Positions 30,073 through 39,719 of a stretch of DNA of 64,000 nucleotides are shown here, piece after piece; position 1 is the stretch's first letter, and every line of letters begins with the position of its first letter. The notes beneath the pieces are model-generated. The model had not been told where the DNA came from and ran no database searches. It saw nothing but the letters and a program-made list of their open reading frames with translations. The stretch spans positions 153,703 through 217,702 of the forward strand of contig NC_025870.1 of assembly GCF_000755165.1 (NCBI RefSeq), given 5' to 3'. The stretch is from Leishmania panamensis. Lineage: Eukaryota > Euglenozoa > Kinetoplastea > Trypanosomatida > Trypanosomatidae. The position numbers and the translations under genes were made by a program.

Positions 30073-30375
30073 CTTCAAGCACGCGCTGTGAGTGTTCAAT
30101 GTGGAGTTAGACAAGGTCGTCCCCTCAGTGCTACCGTTGCTGGTGTAATGGATGCCGCTACCACGCTATTTCGCATGTTTCCTGCATCCTGGCCTTCCCT
30201 CAGCCAAGAAGGAAAACAAATCATCAAGACACCTCCCGACACTTTAGGTACGTGCGCAAGAGGACAGCGCCTTCTCCCCCCCCCCTTCCGCTTGCCCGTT
30301 ACCGTCACGTTCGACTCGTGCTTTGGGTGGCGGTGTCGCCACACCCACACACAGTCACTGGTGCGTGTGCTATAA
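30073..30375 (+). pseudogene. Possible reverse-transcriptase fragment
   Basis: The frame reads LQARAVSVQCGVRQGRPLSATVAG and then MDAATTLFRMF. The block GVRQGRPLS (30103-30129) is the signature of RT palm motif 4 (consensus like GVRQGDPLSPLLF). Beyond ~30 residues the resemblance fades and the frame stops near the gap. No YxDD box is visible, though it could lie in the gap or be lost. Non-LTR elements and their relics are known in trypanosomatids. A chance match cannot be excluded for so short a motif. Confidence 0.3.
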
Positions 30376-30383
30376 GCCCTCTC
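30368..30383 (+). repeat. Left arm of inverted repeat at gap edge
   Basis: These 16 bases abut the first N of the gap and are the exact reverse complement of 31028-31043 on the other side. Confidence 0.9.
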
Positions 30384-31014
30384 NNNNNNNNNNNNNNNNN
30401 NNNNNNNNNNNNNNNNNNNNNNNNNNNNNNNNNNNNNNNNNNNNNNNNNNNNNNNNNNNNNNNNNNNNNNNNNNNNNNNNNNNNNNNNNNNNNNNNNNNN
30501 NNNNNNNNNNNNNNNNNNNNNNNNNNNNNNNNNNNNNNNNNNNNNNNNNNNNNNNNNNNNNNNNNNNNNNNNNNNNNNNNNNNNNNNNNNNNNNNNNNNN
30601 NNNNNNNNNNNNNNNNNNNNNNNNNNNNNNNNNNNNNNNNNNNNNNNNNNNNNNNNNNNNNNNNNNNNNNNNNNNNNNNNNNNNNNNNNNNNNNNNNNNN
30701 NNNNNNNNNNNNNNNNNNNNNNNNNNNNNNNNNNNNNNNNNNNNNNNNNNNNNNNNNNNNNNNNNNNNNNNNNNNNNNNNNNNNNNNNNNNNNNNNNNNN
30801 NNNNNNNNNNNNNNNNNNNNNNNNNNNNNNNNNNNNNNNNNNNNNNNNNNNNNNNNNNNNNNNNNNNNNNNNNNNNNNNNNNNNNNNNNNNNNNNNNNNN
30901 NNNNNNNNNNNNNNNNNNNNNNNNNNNNNNNNNNNNNNNNNNNNNNNNNNNNNNNNNNNNNNNNNNNNNNNNNNNNNNNNNNNNNNNNNNNNNNNNNNNN
31001 NNNNNNNNNNNNNN
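30384..31014. other. Assembly gap (631 N)
   Basis: A run of N flanked on both sides by the same 16-bp sequence in inverted orientation. This suggests the assembly stopped inside a palindrome or a repeat. Confidence 1.
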
Positions 31015-31027
31015 CGGTGCAGGCGCA

Positions 31028-31043
31028 GAGAGGGCTTATAGCA
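31028..31043 (-). repeat. Right arm of inverted repeat at gap edge
   Basis: Perfect reverse complement of 30368-30383, starting 13 bases after the last N. Confidence 0.9.
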
Positions 31044-32045
31044 ATCAATCACGAGGGAGAGGGCAGGCGAAGCCCCCCTCTCCCGAATAGCGTGCGCGTG
31101 GGTTGATGGGCCGACAGCACTTTGTGCCGGGACCGCTGGAACGCAGAGCAGCGTAGGCCCATTCAGAGATCTCCTCCTCTCTCTTCTTCTACGCGCTCAC
31201 CCAAACCTTCGTCCTACTCGCTCGACATCCTTCGCTTCCTTCTCTCTTCATACACTCGCGCTTATACGCACCCGGTGGTATGAACAGCTTCCTGCGGTGA
31301 AGAGTGCGCCTCTCTTTCGGGCGTGCGTTTGATCTGCCCCCCCCATTCTCTCTCCCCATCACAGCTGCTGCTGCTCTCTTCATTGTTGTCTGTCGCCACG
31401 CTGACTGCCGTTTATTTCTGGTCTTCTCCGCCTCCTCCTCTGGCACCAGAGTTCGTCAGCACCCGCGTTCTTCATCGACAGTATCGCTTTTTTCACGACC
31501 CCATTGACCGGTCTGCCTATCGCCCCCTCCCCCCCCCCTACGGAAGGTCTCTGCCTCATACGCCTCCTACTTTCTCCCCTAAGCGCTCTTCCCCCGCCAC
31601 CCCCTGTTTCCGCTGTCTGTGCAGTCGTGTCTGGGACCATTCTCGCGCATGAACTCCCTCCCGCGTTGCCTTTCTTTGCCCACCTCATAGTTGACGTGTG
31701 CGACCACGCTTACTGCCTCCCTGCCTCTTCTTTTCGCTTTACTTACACGCTCTGTTCCGCCGCCGCCGCAGCAGCAGCAGCCGTCGGAGACGCGCGATTC
31801 ACTTGCCCTCAGTGTGTCTCTGTGTGTGTGTGTGTTTGTTTGTGTCTGTGTGTGTGTGTGTTTGTTCTCCTATTCTTTTCGGTTTTCTGCGTCGCCGGAA
31901 GTGAAAAGAGCTACGAGACACACACACACGCAACAGCACTCCAACGTCACCTCGCTGCAGCTTGAAACTGCAGACTGGCACCCTCCCTGTCGTTCTCTCT
32001 CCTCCACACACACGCACACGCACACACAATTAACTACGCAATTCC

Positions 32046-34451
32046 ATGCGCTTCCTCACGATGAGGCGCTGGGTGGCATTGAGCCTGCTTGGTCTCCTGC
32101 TCGCCGTATGTCTGACACATGAGCGAGCAAGTGTGGCTGCACTGTCCGCGACCAGCACCCGTCACACCGCTTTGTACAACGACCTTGGCGTGCCGGCGGG
32201 AGCCAGCAGGGACGAAATCAAAAAGGCCTTTCGTGCCCTCACCCGTCAGCACCACCCCGACCTCAAGGAAACCTTCGAGGAGAAGGAGGATGCCAAGGCA
32301 ACTATGGCTAAGGTCCTCCGTGCCTACGAGGTGCTGTCGGATGGCAAGAAGAAGGCGGCGTACGACGAATCCGGCATTATCCCTGGCGAGGCCCCCAATG
32401 TGACAGAGATGACGGCCAAGGACCTCTTTGAGTACTACCACCAGTCATCGCCCATCTTCTCCAAGTCGCCGACACTGACGAGCCTGGCACAGCTGCGCCG
32501 TCTGCAGGAGTTCCGAGGCGGTCGCGTCTTCTTGATTGAGGTGTACGACGACGTGCAGTGCAGGAACTGCCGCCACTACAGCGCCGCGTGGGAGACGATG
32601 TATCAGTCCAACTTGGTGGAGGCTGGCGTTCTGGAGATGTATCGCATCGACGCCTTGAGTGAGAACGGCAAGCCACTGCTCGCCCACCTCGGCATCCGCT
32701 ACCGCAAGGAGCCATATGTGCTTGCCATCGTGGACGGCGAGACCTGGACGCTGTATAGCATTACGGAGGTCATGAAACAACGCCACCACACCCGCATCTT
32801 CCAGAACCTGCTCGAGTTTGTGATGTCCTTCTTCTACGATGTCTTTCAGCAGACGAGCTCACTGGAGGCGACGCAGCTGGAGGACCTCCTCACATTCCTG
32901 CGCGCCCCACGGTCCACCAAGCAGCCGCTGCGTGTGCTGCTGCCCGCGATCAACGCCGAGTCGATCCCGGTGGCGCTGCAGATGCGCTACAACCAAGTCG
33001 CAGTTCGAAGCGTACCGCGTGACGTTTTGCTCGAGTTCGTGGAGGAGTACTGCGAGATGGAGGTGGATGTGAAAGACCGCCTCGGCGAGAGCGTCCCAAT
33101 GCCGGAGTTCATCGTTCTGTCGACGGAGGTGTTGCCGACACCGCCCACAGACGTGACAGAGACCAGCGATGCAGCGACGGTGGAAGCGGCCGCCGCTGCG
33201 TCGACACCGCAGAAGAGCTGCCGCATGGTGCACATCGGTACTGCGGTGACACTGACGTACAACAAGGCCTCCAAGTTCATTGAAAGCCACCTACCGGAGC
33301 GGCACATGGGCATGAAAGGCCTGCATTACGCCGGCGCCACAGACTTCCTGCAGGTGTGCCGTGACAACTGCGTTGTGTGGATGCGCGAAGACTGCGCGGA
33401 GATGCCGAACGAGCATGTGGCGGCCCTCATGGCAAACGACTACCTCACCTTCAGGACTGGCTACTGGTGCATGAAGGAGGAGAGTAGACTGGCCAAGGTG
33501 CTGAGCACGGCGGGTGTGTGGACGGCGACATCCAAAGACCTGCCGGCCTCTTCATCGGCCCTTGTCGCCTTCGTCGGCGGTAACGACAGCATTGTCTATC
33601 AGCTCGTGTCCCTGCAAGTCAAGGCGCCAGAGGAACTCACAGTGCAGGACGTCTACGCTGCCCTGTCGATGCTGGTGGGCAGCGTCGAAGAGGCCGACGG
33701 CGGCGGTGAAGCCGCCAGGGTCGCGGTGCCGATCCAGTCGCACCTGCCGCAGCCTGTCTCCAGCCTCCTCGCCACGGAGGGCTTCCCAATGTCCGGCAAG
33801 CAGCGTCTCTACGTACAGGTCATGAGCATCTACACCTTTGCAGCTCCACTGGTGTCCAACGTGTGGCCATTCTTCATGATGTACCTCATCCACCGCTTCA
33901 TCCTGAACCGCAACAAACCAGCGGATGAAGAGGAGGAGCGCAGGAGAAGAGAGGAGGGAAAGAAGAAGCGCGAAGAGGCCTTCGCCACTGCCAACGGTGC
34001 TGCGAGTGCGAACGGGGCATCTGCAGCACCGGTACGTCGTCGCATCCGCAAGCCGCAGCCCCGCGTCGGCCCGTACAACCCACGTGACATGAAGTGGGCC
34101 AAGGAGGAGAAGGGCTTTCTGCTCTTACTCGTGGGGGATGGCTCGGCCGCCGGGTCTCTGCCGCTCCCGCGTCTCGCATTGGATGAGCCCTTCACTGTGC
34201 GCGTCCTCGGCACTGGACATAGCAAATGGCGGGAGTGGATTCTCGAGCACAAGCCGGCCGCTCCTGAGGGCGCAGCGGAGGAGCTGCCGGAGGCGGAGCG
34301 CAGCATTTCCCTCATGGCCATCCGCAAGACTCGCATGAAGGCTGTTGTGAAGTCGGACACCCAGACGATCGACTCCTTCCTCCGTGACCTCCTCGACGGC
34401 ACGAAAAACCCGAGCGATGAGCTGCCGCCGTGGGCGTACGACGAGGAGTAG
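32046..34451 (+). CDS. Membrane J protein with thioredoxin-like domain (DNAJC16-like), 801 aa
   Basis: An N-terminal hydrophobic segment (about residues 8-24) looks like a signal peptide or anchor. A J domain follows at ~40-105 with HPD at 70-72, the motif needed to stimulate Hsp70 ATPase. Then comes a thioredoxin-like domain starting near 155 (RVFLIEVYDDVQCRNCRHYSAAWE) with a CRNC pair (C172, C175). A second hydrophobic segment (~590-615, FAAPLVSNVWPFFMMYLIH) is followed by a charged, Arg/Glu/Lys-rich tail. The order signal, J, Trx, TM, charged tail resembles animal DNAJC16. Inference: ER or secretory-pathway membrane co-chaperone with the J domain on the lumenal side. CRNC is not a classical CGHC/CGPC oxidoreductase centre, so redox activity is uncertain. 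The ATG at 32061 is an alternative start. Confidence 0.82.
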   Translation: MRFLTMRRWVALSLLGLLLAVCLTHERASVAALSATSTRHTALYNDLGVPAGASRDEIKKAFRALTRQHHPDLKETFEEKEDAKATMAKVLRAYEVLSDGKKKAAYDESGIIPGEAPNVTEMTAKDLFEYYHQSSPIFSKSPTLTSLAQLRRLQEFRGGRVFLIEVYDDVQCRNCRHYSAAWETMYQSNLVEAGVLEMYRIDALSENGKPLLAHLGIRYRKEPYVLAIVDGETWTLYSITEVMKQRHHTRIFQNLLEFVMSFFYDVFQQTSSLEATQLEDLLTFLRAPRSTKQPLRVLLPAINAESIPVALQMRYNQVAVRSVPRDVLLEFVEEYCEMEVDVKDRLGESVPMPEFIVLSTEVLPTPPTDVTETSDAATVEAAAAASTPQKSCRMVHIGTAVTLTYNKASKFIESHLPERHMGMKGLHYAGATDFLQVCRDNCVVWMREDCAEMPNEHVAALMANDYLTFRTGYWCMKEESRLAKVLSTAGVWTATSKDLPASSSALVAFVGGNDSIVYQLVSLQVKAPEELTVQDVYAALSMLVGSVEEADGGGEAARVAVPIQSHLPQPVSSLLATEGFPMSGKQRLYVQVMSIYTFAAPLVSNVWPFFMMYLIHRFILNRNKPADEEEERRRREEGKKKREEAFATANGAASANGASAAPVRRRIRKPQPRVGPYNPRDMKWAKEEKGFLLLLVGDGSAAGSLPLPRLALDEPFTVRVLGTGHSKWREWILEHKPAAPEGAAEELPEAERSISLMAIRKTRMKAVVKSDTQTIDSFLRDLLDGTKNPSDELPPWAYDEE

Positions 34452-34949
34452 TCGTGTGTAATGATTCCCTGCTGTTGTGGGATCCATCCAGGTCAGAGAT
34501 AAGGAGCCGATGGGCGACGGATAGGTGGCAGAGTGGAGAGGCACTGGCCGTCTCCTTAGTTCGCCACGCTGAGAAAGCGTGGGATCCGTCTTCCTTCCCA
34601 CCCCTGTATGCTCGCTCTCCGCCCTCTCTGAAACACCTCCGTTGTGGTCTTGAGATGTACCTGTAATCCCATCCGTCAGGGGGTGTTGGCGGGTTGGTGA
34701 GGGCGTGTGTCCCTGGAAGTCGGTGGGCGCATTCCTCTTGTATCTCATGTTCTTCAAGAGCTCATCTTTCCCATTTCTTTCTGCCGCTTTAGCGTGCTGA
34801 AATGGTCGAGGGGGTGTCCTTGTTTGGCAACTCTCTCCCTGATGGGGGTCTGCTGGGCATCCCAACCCCGCCCACCGCGCACGGAAGGAGATACGAACGA
34901 CCAGGTCAACGGTCTCTTTTCCCACATCTCCACTCTCCGCCATACAGAG

Positions 34950-35430
34950 CCTGGACTCCATTCCACCCCCTGTCCTGTCAGCAGGCCCAATTACGTCGTG
35001 CGAAGCAGTACTAGAGGTACACATGTTGTAGCTATCAGAGCACGGCTCCTGCCCCAAATTCTACCCACCCACCCCCCGCCTCGCAGGTCTCCTCACGCCT
35101 CGTCTCATTGTGCCGGTCGGCACGTGATGCATTCCTCCTGGGGTGGTGCAGGCGTTCCACCAGTAGGCAGAGAGGGCCGGGCGGGATGCATTTGATTCAC
35201 GCCGGCACCCTGCCCGTCACATGGGCAAGTACAATCATGCTCACTGTGACAGGTCGCTCTGACTTTCCTACTTCGAAGGCAACTTAGACGTGCCATTACC
35301 AGAGGTGGTTCGGCATTGGCAGGGAAAGGGGGAATGGGGCTGCTTGACTTCCTACCGAGCGCGCAGTGGACCCTGAGATACCACGCACTGAGGTATCCCC
35401 CGGTCACCGAGAAATAGGCTCGCGATAAGC
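34950..35430 (+). repeat. SIDER-like dispersed repeat, copy B
   Basis: Collinear, diverged match to the reverse complement of 1-545. Conserved cores include AGCACGGCTCCTGCC (35039-35053), CCGGTCG followed by TGCATTCCTC (35115-35140), AGTAGGCAG (35163-35171), a block ending TTCGGCATTGGCA (35298-35323) and GGGGCTGCTT. Known Leishmania SIDER2 elements are ~0.5 kb, sense-oriented, and destabilise mRNAs from 3' UTRs. Copy B has that size and place. Boundaries are approximate. Confidence 0.6.
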
Positions 35431-36285
35431 TAACACAATGTAGAATGAAGCGGGGCCTTTCCCTCCGTCGTTCGCTCACTCTTTTCTTCGCTACACCTGT
35501 GTAGGTATCTGTGGGTGCGGATGTGCTTGTGGGTGGGGTGCTGTGCTCGACGCGCCACTGCAGAGTAGTAGGGTAAGGTGGCGAGCGCGCACTCGTGTAC
35601 GCCGTCCCTTCCATCCCTCCCGACTTCTCTGTCTTTTTGTTTTGTTGTTTCACGCTCTCTTCTCCTCCTCTTCACGGCTTCCATCGTTCTCTATGCACCG
35701 TCATCTCAATCCTACGCAAGTCTCTGTCGGGGTCTTGATGAATGCCATGCCAATTCCATAGGAGTGTGCGCGTGTGTACGTGTGTGTGTGTGTGTGTGTG
35801 TGGTGTGCGTGCAGTGTGATGGGATGTGCCTGTTGTTGTGGCTGCTGTTGCTCCTAGGGCTAAAGGCTTTCGCTTCCCCCTGCCCGGTGTTTTCTTCTCC
35901 ATGCTCGGCGCAATAGTGAGCACGTCTTTGCGTCGTGAGGGGGGCAGGGATGAGCGCCGCACGAAGCAGCGAATGCCGGGGCAGCGGGTACTGCCGTGGG
36001 TATAGGTGAGTACTGAGCCTGCTAAGCTGAGTAAGGGTGTGTGGGGGGTGGGGGTGGAAGGGTGTCTCGGATTGACGAGGGGAAGGTGCTTCCTCGTAGG
36101 AACACTCCAAGTGGGTAAGTCTGTACTTTTATTCTGCTGCCGCTCGGCCTTGCCATGTCACCCCCCCCCCCATCCTCTTCTGCTGAGATGGCCGCAGCAG
36201 GTGGAAAGTAGGCCCAAGTGCCGCTCTACAGCTTGCAGGAAGAAGGGGTGGCGGCTATCACAGACGGTGTACACAGGCGCACACA

Positions 36286-36315
36286 CACACCCATATATAT
36301 ATATATATGGGTGTG
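36286..36315. repeat. Perfect 30-bp palindrome with TA core
   Basis: CACACCC, a TA run, then GGGTGTG. All 15 base pairs match with no spacer, a potential cruciform. It lies upstream of the small unrecognised gene at 36711. Confidence 0.9.
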
Positions 36316-36710
36316 CTGTTGAGAAGAGACATATGTGTCTGCTTGCAACTTTGGCGTTCTCATGCGCTCTGCAGTACTTGTCCGCCCCCCCCCCTCCCCG
36401 CTCTCTGCCACTTTCATTCGGGCACACACGCGCAGATTATGCGTACACACAGAGAGAGACGCACAAGCCCTCCCTCCTCTACTACTCGCTTGCTGGGGCT
36501 TATTTGGTTTTCCTCTTCCTCAGCGGCCTCGAGCAGCGCTACTACGCCTACTACTCCTACTGCACTGCAGCTCATATTACGACGACAAGGGAGAGGCCCA
36601 TCGAGGTGAGTTCTTGTGGACTTCCACTACGCTGTACGACTATTTCATGTACTCCTATAGAGACCCCATACACGCACGCGCACATTAGAGGCTCACAAGC
36701 TCACCTCCGC

Positions 36711-37409
36711 ATGGAGCCCCATTCATCACCAGCGGCACCACCGCCGCCGCCGCTGCCGCTGCCGCATGTCGTGTATGATGCGCTGAGTAAGGCGCAGAAG
36801 GCGGCGCCGCGACTGAAGCCGATCCCCGCCTTCGAAGTGTACAAGGTAGCACGGGAGGAAGAGCTGGCCGCCTACCGTATGCTGTGTCGCGTACTTGTCA
36901 TGCATCACGGCACCCCACTTCCCAAGGCGCAGCAGCGCATCCTCGATGACATGGGCGAAGAACTGTTCATTGGGCAAGAGCGACAGGAATTGGAGAAAGA
37001 GATGGCAGAGCAGGATAAGGTACTGCAGGGTATTCGCAAATCCGGTGTGCTGCAGCGCCGTGGCGACTTCACCGACGGTGTGGAGGAGATGACCGTGGAA
37101 GACTACCTTGCCGAGGCCCCGAAAGACGATGGCAACGGCCTCTACATGCCCATCTCCAAGACGCCTCGCGTGGATAGAACAGACTCCGGTGCCGCACGAA
37201 CGACAGCCGTCGCTGCCGCCGCCGCCGTGGGGGCCAAGCGCAAGGGTCACGTGCACGCCGCCGTGTCAAAGTTGGCGAAGGAGATTGAGGCTTCGGGCAA
37301 GAGTCTGCTGTTTACGAGCAGCGCTCAGGAAGAGCAGCAGCTTATTCAAGCTCTTCAGCAAAAGCGCGAGGCACTGATGACACTGAGAGGAGAATTGACA
37401 GAGGCGTAG
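36711..37409 (+). CDS. Unrecognised small protein, 232 aa
   Basis: I took the ATG at 36711 as the start because the preceding reading frame is repeat-like and lacks a better ATG context. The N-terminus has a Pro run (PPPPPLPLP, residues 10-18). The middle (about 45-125) is charged and helical (AREEELAAYRMLCRVLVMHHG, ...RQELEKEMAEQDKVLQGIRK). A DFTDGVEEMTVEDYL stretch follows near 121-135. Then comes an Ala run (~165-173) and a helical C-terminus (AQEEQQLIQALQQKREALMTLR). No TM or signal peptide is seen. The charged regular composition supports a real gene, possibly a cytosolic complex subunit, but I do not recognise the family. Confidence 0.65.
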   Translation: MEPHSSPAAPPPPPLPLPHVVYDALSKAQKAAPRLKPIPAFEVYKVAREEELAAYRMLCRVLVMHHGTPLPKAQQRILDDMGEELFIGQERQELEKEMAEQDKVLQGIRKSGVLQRRGDFTDGVEEMTVEDYLAEAPKDDGNGLYMPISKTPRVDRTDSGAARTTAVAAAAAVGAKRKGHVHAAVSKLAKEIEASGKSLLFTSSAQEEQQLIQALQQKREALMTLRGELTEA

Positions 37410-38448
37410 ATGGGCGTGGAAGAAGCGAAAAGGGAAAAAAGACAGGCGATACGCACCCACATATGTGCACGCCGCCGCGGTGTCTAGAAGCGACATGCCT
37501 GGTGTGGCAGCTAAACAAGTGGCGAAGCTCTGGCAGGGGTGCGGTTTGGTTGTGTGTGATTGCGCGTGTATGTGTCTGGGTGGTGCTGGACGACGGCTTG
37601 TTCGTAGTGTTCACCGGTCTGTGCCGCTGCATCAGTGATCCCCCGTCCCCCTCTCGCTGCTACTCGCATCCTTCAATGAGGGACCAGCTCCCTGTTACCC
37701 TGCACATGCTGAGGATGGCAGAATGAGGCATGCCAAGACCAGATGAGGAGGCGTAGATGAGGGGGAGGGGGACCCCACAAGGCGAAGAGCACTCCACAGA
37801 AGTGCGGCTAGGGAGAAGAAGGGCAGTGCTACCTCAGGCCGAAAAGAAAGTTGGAGGCACAGAACGGTAATGCAGCCAAACGAAAAGAGAATGCGAGAGC
37901 AGGCTTGTGTAGATGAAAAGGGGGGCGTGGGTTGATGAATGACACACCCTCGACGACGCCCACGTAACACTGTGTGCTCCGTCTTCTTACTTGAGTCCGC
38001 CCTCACGCTTGGTACCCCTCTCTCGAGAGCTGTACCGCTTTGCACCCGCGGCACGGTTTACACACATGCAGCAAGCGTGGGAAAAAAAGCTGATCGCTAG
38101 TTGGGATGCGTTCTGCATGCTTAAGTTCCTCCGTGGGTTTCCATGCACCTGCGCATAGGACGCAAGACACGCATCGGCATCCCTCTTACTTCCATGCCCC
38201 TCCCTCTGCCACCGCACGTGCACACGTGGCTCCCCGCTTCCCCTTCACCCCTCTCTACTGTTTGGCCTATTCTTTGTCTTTCTGGGCGTCGCTTGTTGTC
38301 ACCTTGAGCGGAAGATCGTCGCCTTAACGTACACCTACGCACCGCCACACGATTCTTTAGCTCGGTCGTGAGCGGGTACGCCTTGGCACGACTTCGTTTC
38401 TCGACTCCCCCTTTTTCCTCACACAGTGCCCTCCCCGTGTAAACATGC
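37410..38448. other. Spacer upstream of TRM13-like tandem
   Basis: No gene is seen. The sequence is mixed composition with pyrimidine-rich stretches toward 38389-38426 that form the likely acceptor of the first methyltransferase gene. Confidence 0.7.
38389..38426 (+). promoter_or_regulatory. Spliced-leader acceptor for first TRM13-like gene
   Basis: A C/T-rich tract ends in CACACAG (AG at 38425-38426). Two ATGs follow, at 38445 and 38449. The first opens a six-codon frame ending in TAG (38445-38465) that overlaps the presumed start. Confidence 0.55.
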
Positions 38449-39719
38449 ATGTGGCACCCGTGTAGCGAGGGCTACAGCGTTGCAGCTCACCACGTCGTCG
38501 CGCCGTCGGCGTCTGCCGCGGCAGCCCTCGCTACATCTCAGCGACATTGTGTGAATCCGACGTGCACGGCCCAGTGCACCTCTAACCCAGAGCGCTATGA
38601 GCCAACTGACTCAGCGGCGTTGCTAACAGCCGCCGCACCACGCCGTCGAAAGCTGCGATGTTTGCGTGGCGCCTACCACGCAAGTCGTGCCGTGGCTCAG
38701 CTCCTACTTCCCCTTCTTCAGTCAGCACAAACCAACCTGGACCACAGCGACATGAAGGACGCCAGGAAGAGCCTTCTCACCGGTCTCGAGGGTAGTCCGG
38801 TCTCGCTGCACCATGAGGGTCCTCTACAAGATGCACAGCTGAGTGCAATACGAGACCTCGCCACGGACACCACCGTCACTGACATTCGCAGGTGGTTGTT
38901 TAACGGTTCGTTGTGTCCACGCGAGGCTACATGCTTCACACAAACTCTCTGGAACGAGAAGAGCGTCTGCAACTATCAAAAGGCTCTCTTGGCAGCACGT
39001 CAGGCTCGTCTAGACGCCGGAAACTCATTCAACGGCTACCAACACCTCGCCGAGGCTGGGGTTGTCATGTGCAGTGCCATGTGCTCGGATGCAACCACCC
39101 CGCAGACCTGCGNNNNNNNNNNNNNNNNNNNNNNNNNNNNNNNNNNNNNNNNNNNNNNNNNNNNNNNNNNNNNNNNNNNNNNNNNNNNNNNNNNNNNNNN
39201 NNNNNNNNNNNNNNNNNNNNNNNNNNNNNNNNNNNNNNNNNNNNNNNNNNNNNNNNNNNNNNNNNNNNCAAAATCACCCTTGATGGATACTGCAATGTTG
39301 TCTACCTCAGACAAGTCATGGGGATCGACTCAGAAGAAGCACTGGCACGTGTGAGCCGGCTCACAGACTGGAATATGTCATTCTATCAGAGCAACCACGA
39401 ACGCATGTTAGCGCGGATCGAGGCGGCGCGGCGAAGCGCCGGCACGAACGGCAAAGAACGCGCCTGCGAGGCGCAGCTGCCGTCAGAAGCCGCTGCCGCA
39501 GCGTTCTGCTACCAGCGCCGAAGCGGTCCTCGCTCCATCGCAAACAGCATCCCGTGCACCCATGCCTTTGCCCAGCTGGTTGAGGGCCTCCTCAACTATG
39601 GCCGAATGCAATGGCTTCGGCAACGCCGCTATGACGTGCAGCTGGTGCAGTATGTGCCCGACGTGGTGACGCCCAAAAACAAGTGTGTGATCGCGACTAG
39701 ACAAGCACCCACGAAGTAA
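38449..39719 (+). CDS. TRM13-like tRNA methyltransferase paralogue 1, interrupted by assembly gap
   Basis: Both ends align with the intact neighbour at 40702. Before the gap, the segment LWNEKSVCNYQKALLAARQA...HLAEAGVVMCSAMCSD matches LWPTERIRQRYTRALK...YLQEAGLHARRVLAECTG. After the gap, KITLDGYCNVVYLRQVMGI and LTDWNMSFYQ match KCSLDTYINPEFVSALLGL and LTDWNASVHQ. The end, YGRMQWLRQRRYDVQLVQYV, matches YGRVQWLQRHGYVVRLVEYV, and both finish TPKN(K/R)C. The SAM-binding and catalytic centre falls in the 156-N gap, across which the reading frame shifts. The gap is therefore probably missized (see findings), or the gene is broken. The start is uncertain: ATG 38449, or ATG 38752 (M102) behind a second tract ending in AG at 38720-38721. 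The region similar to paralogue 2 begins near M102. Confidence 0.65.
39113..39268. other. Assembly gap (156 N) inside TRM13-like gene 1
   Basis: N run inside a coding sequence. By comparison with the intact paralogue about 565 bases should lie here, so the N count does not represent the true length. Confidence 1.

Larger units (their letters stand above)
29800..32045. other. Spacer with gap between coiled-coil and J-protein genes
   Basis: It holds the reverse-transcriptase-like scrap (30073-30375), a 631-N gap flanked by inverted repeats, and then 1.0 kb of C/T-rich DNA with long TG (31820-31862) and CA runs before the J-protein ATG. The stretch at 29930-30240 is visibly less GC-rich than the coding DNA around it. 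Confidence 0.65.
34452..36710. other. Spacer with SIDER-like repeat
   Basis: No gene is seen. It contains a dispersed-repeat copy (34950-35430) in the same orientation as the genes, so probably in the 3' UTR of the J-protein mRNA. It also has a (TG)n run at ~35781-35803, C-runs and the TA palindrome at 36286-36315. The frame of the next gene is open back to 36006 only through non-ATG starts and simple sequence. Confidence 0.65.

Noticed and set aside
30252..31106. Frames bridging the second gap
   Set aside because: Mostly N; only the RT-like motif at 30103-30129 was kept as a weak observation.
34125..35057. 310-codon minus-strand frame
   Set aside because: Overlaps the end of the J-protein gene and enters the dispersed repeat; no domain and inconsistent with the uniform + orientation.
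36006..36710. Upstream extension of the 232-aa protein to 467 aa
   Set aside because: Starts at GTG and reads through CA/TA repeats and the palindrome; eukaryotic initiation at the ATG at 36711 is more plausible.
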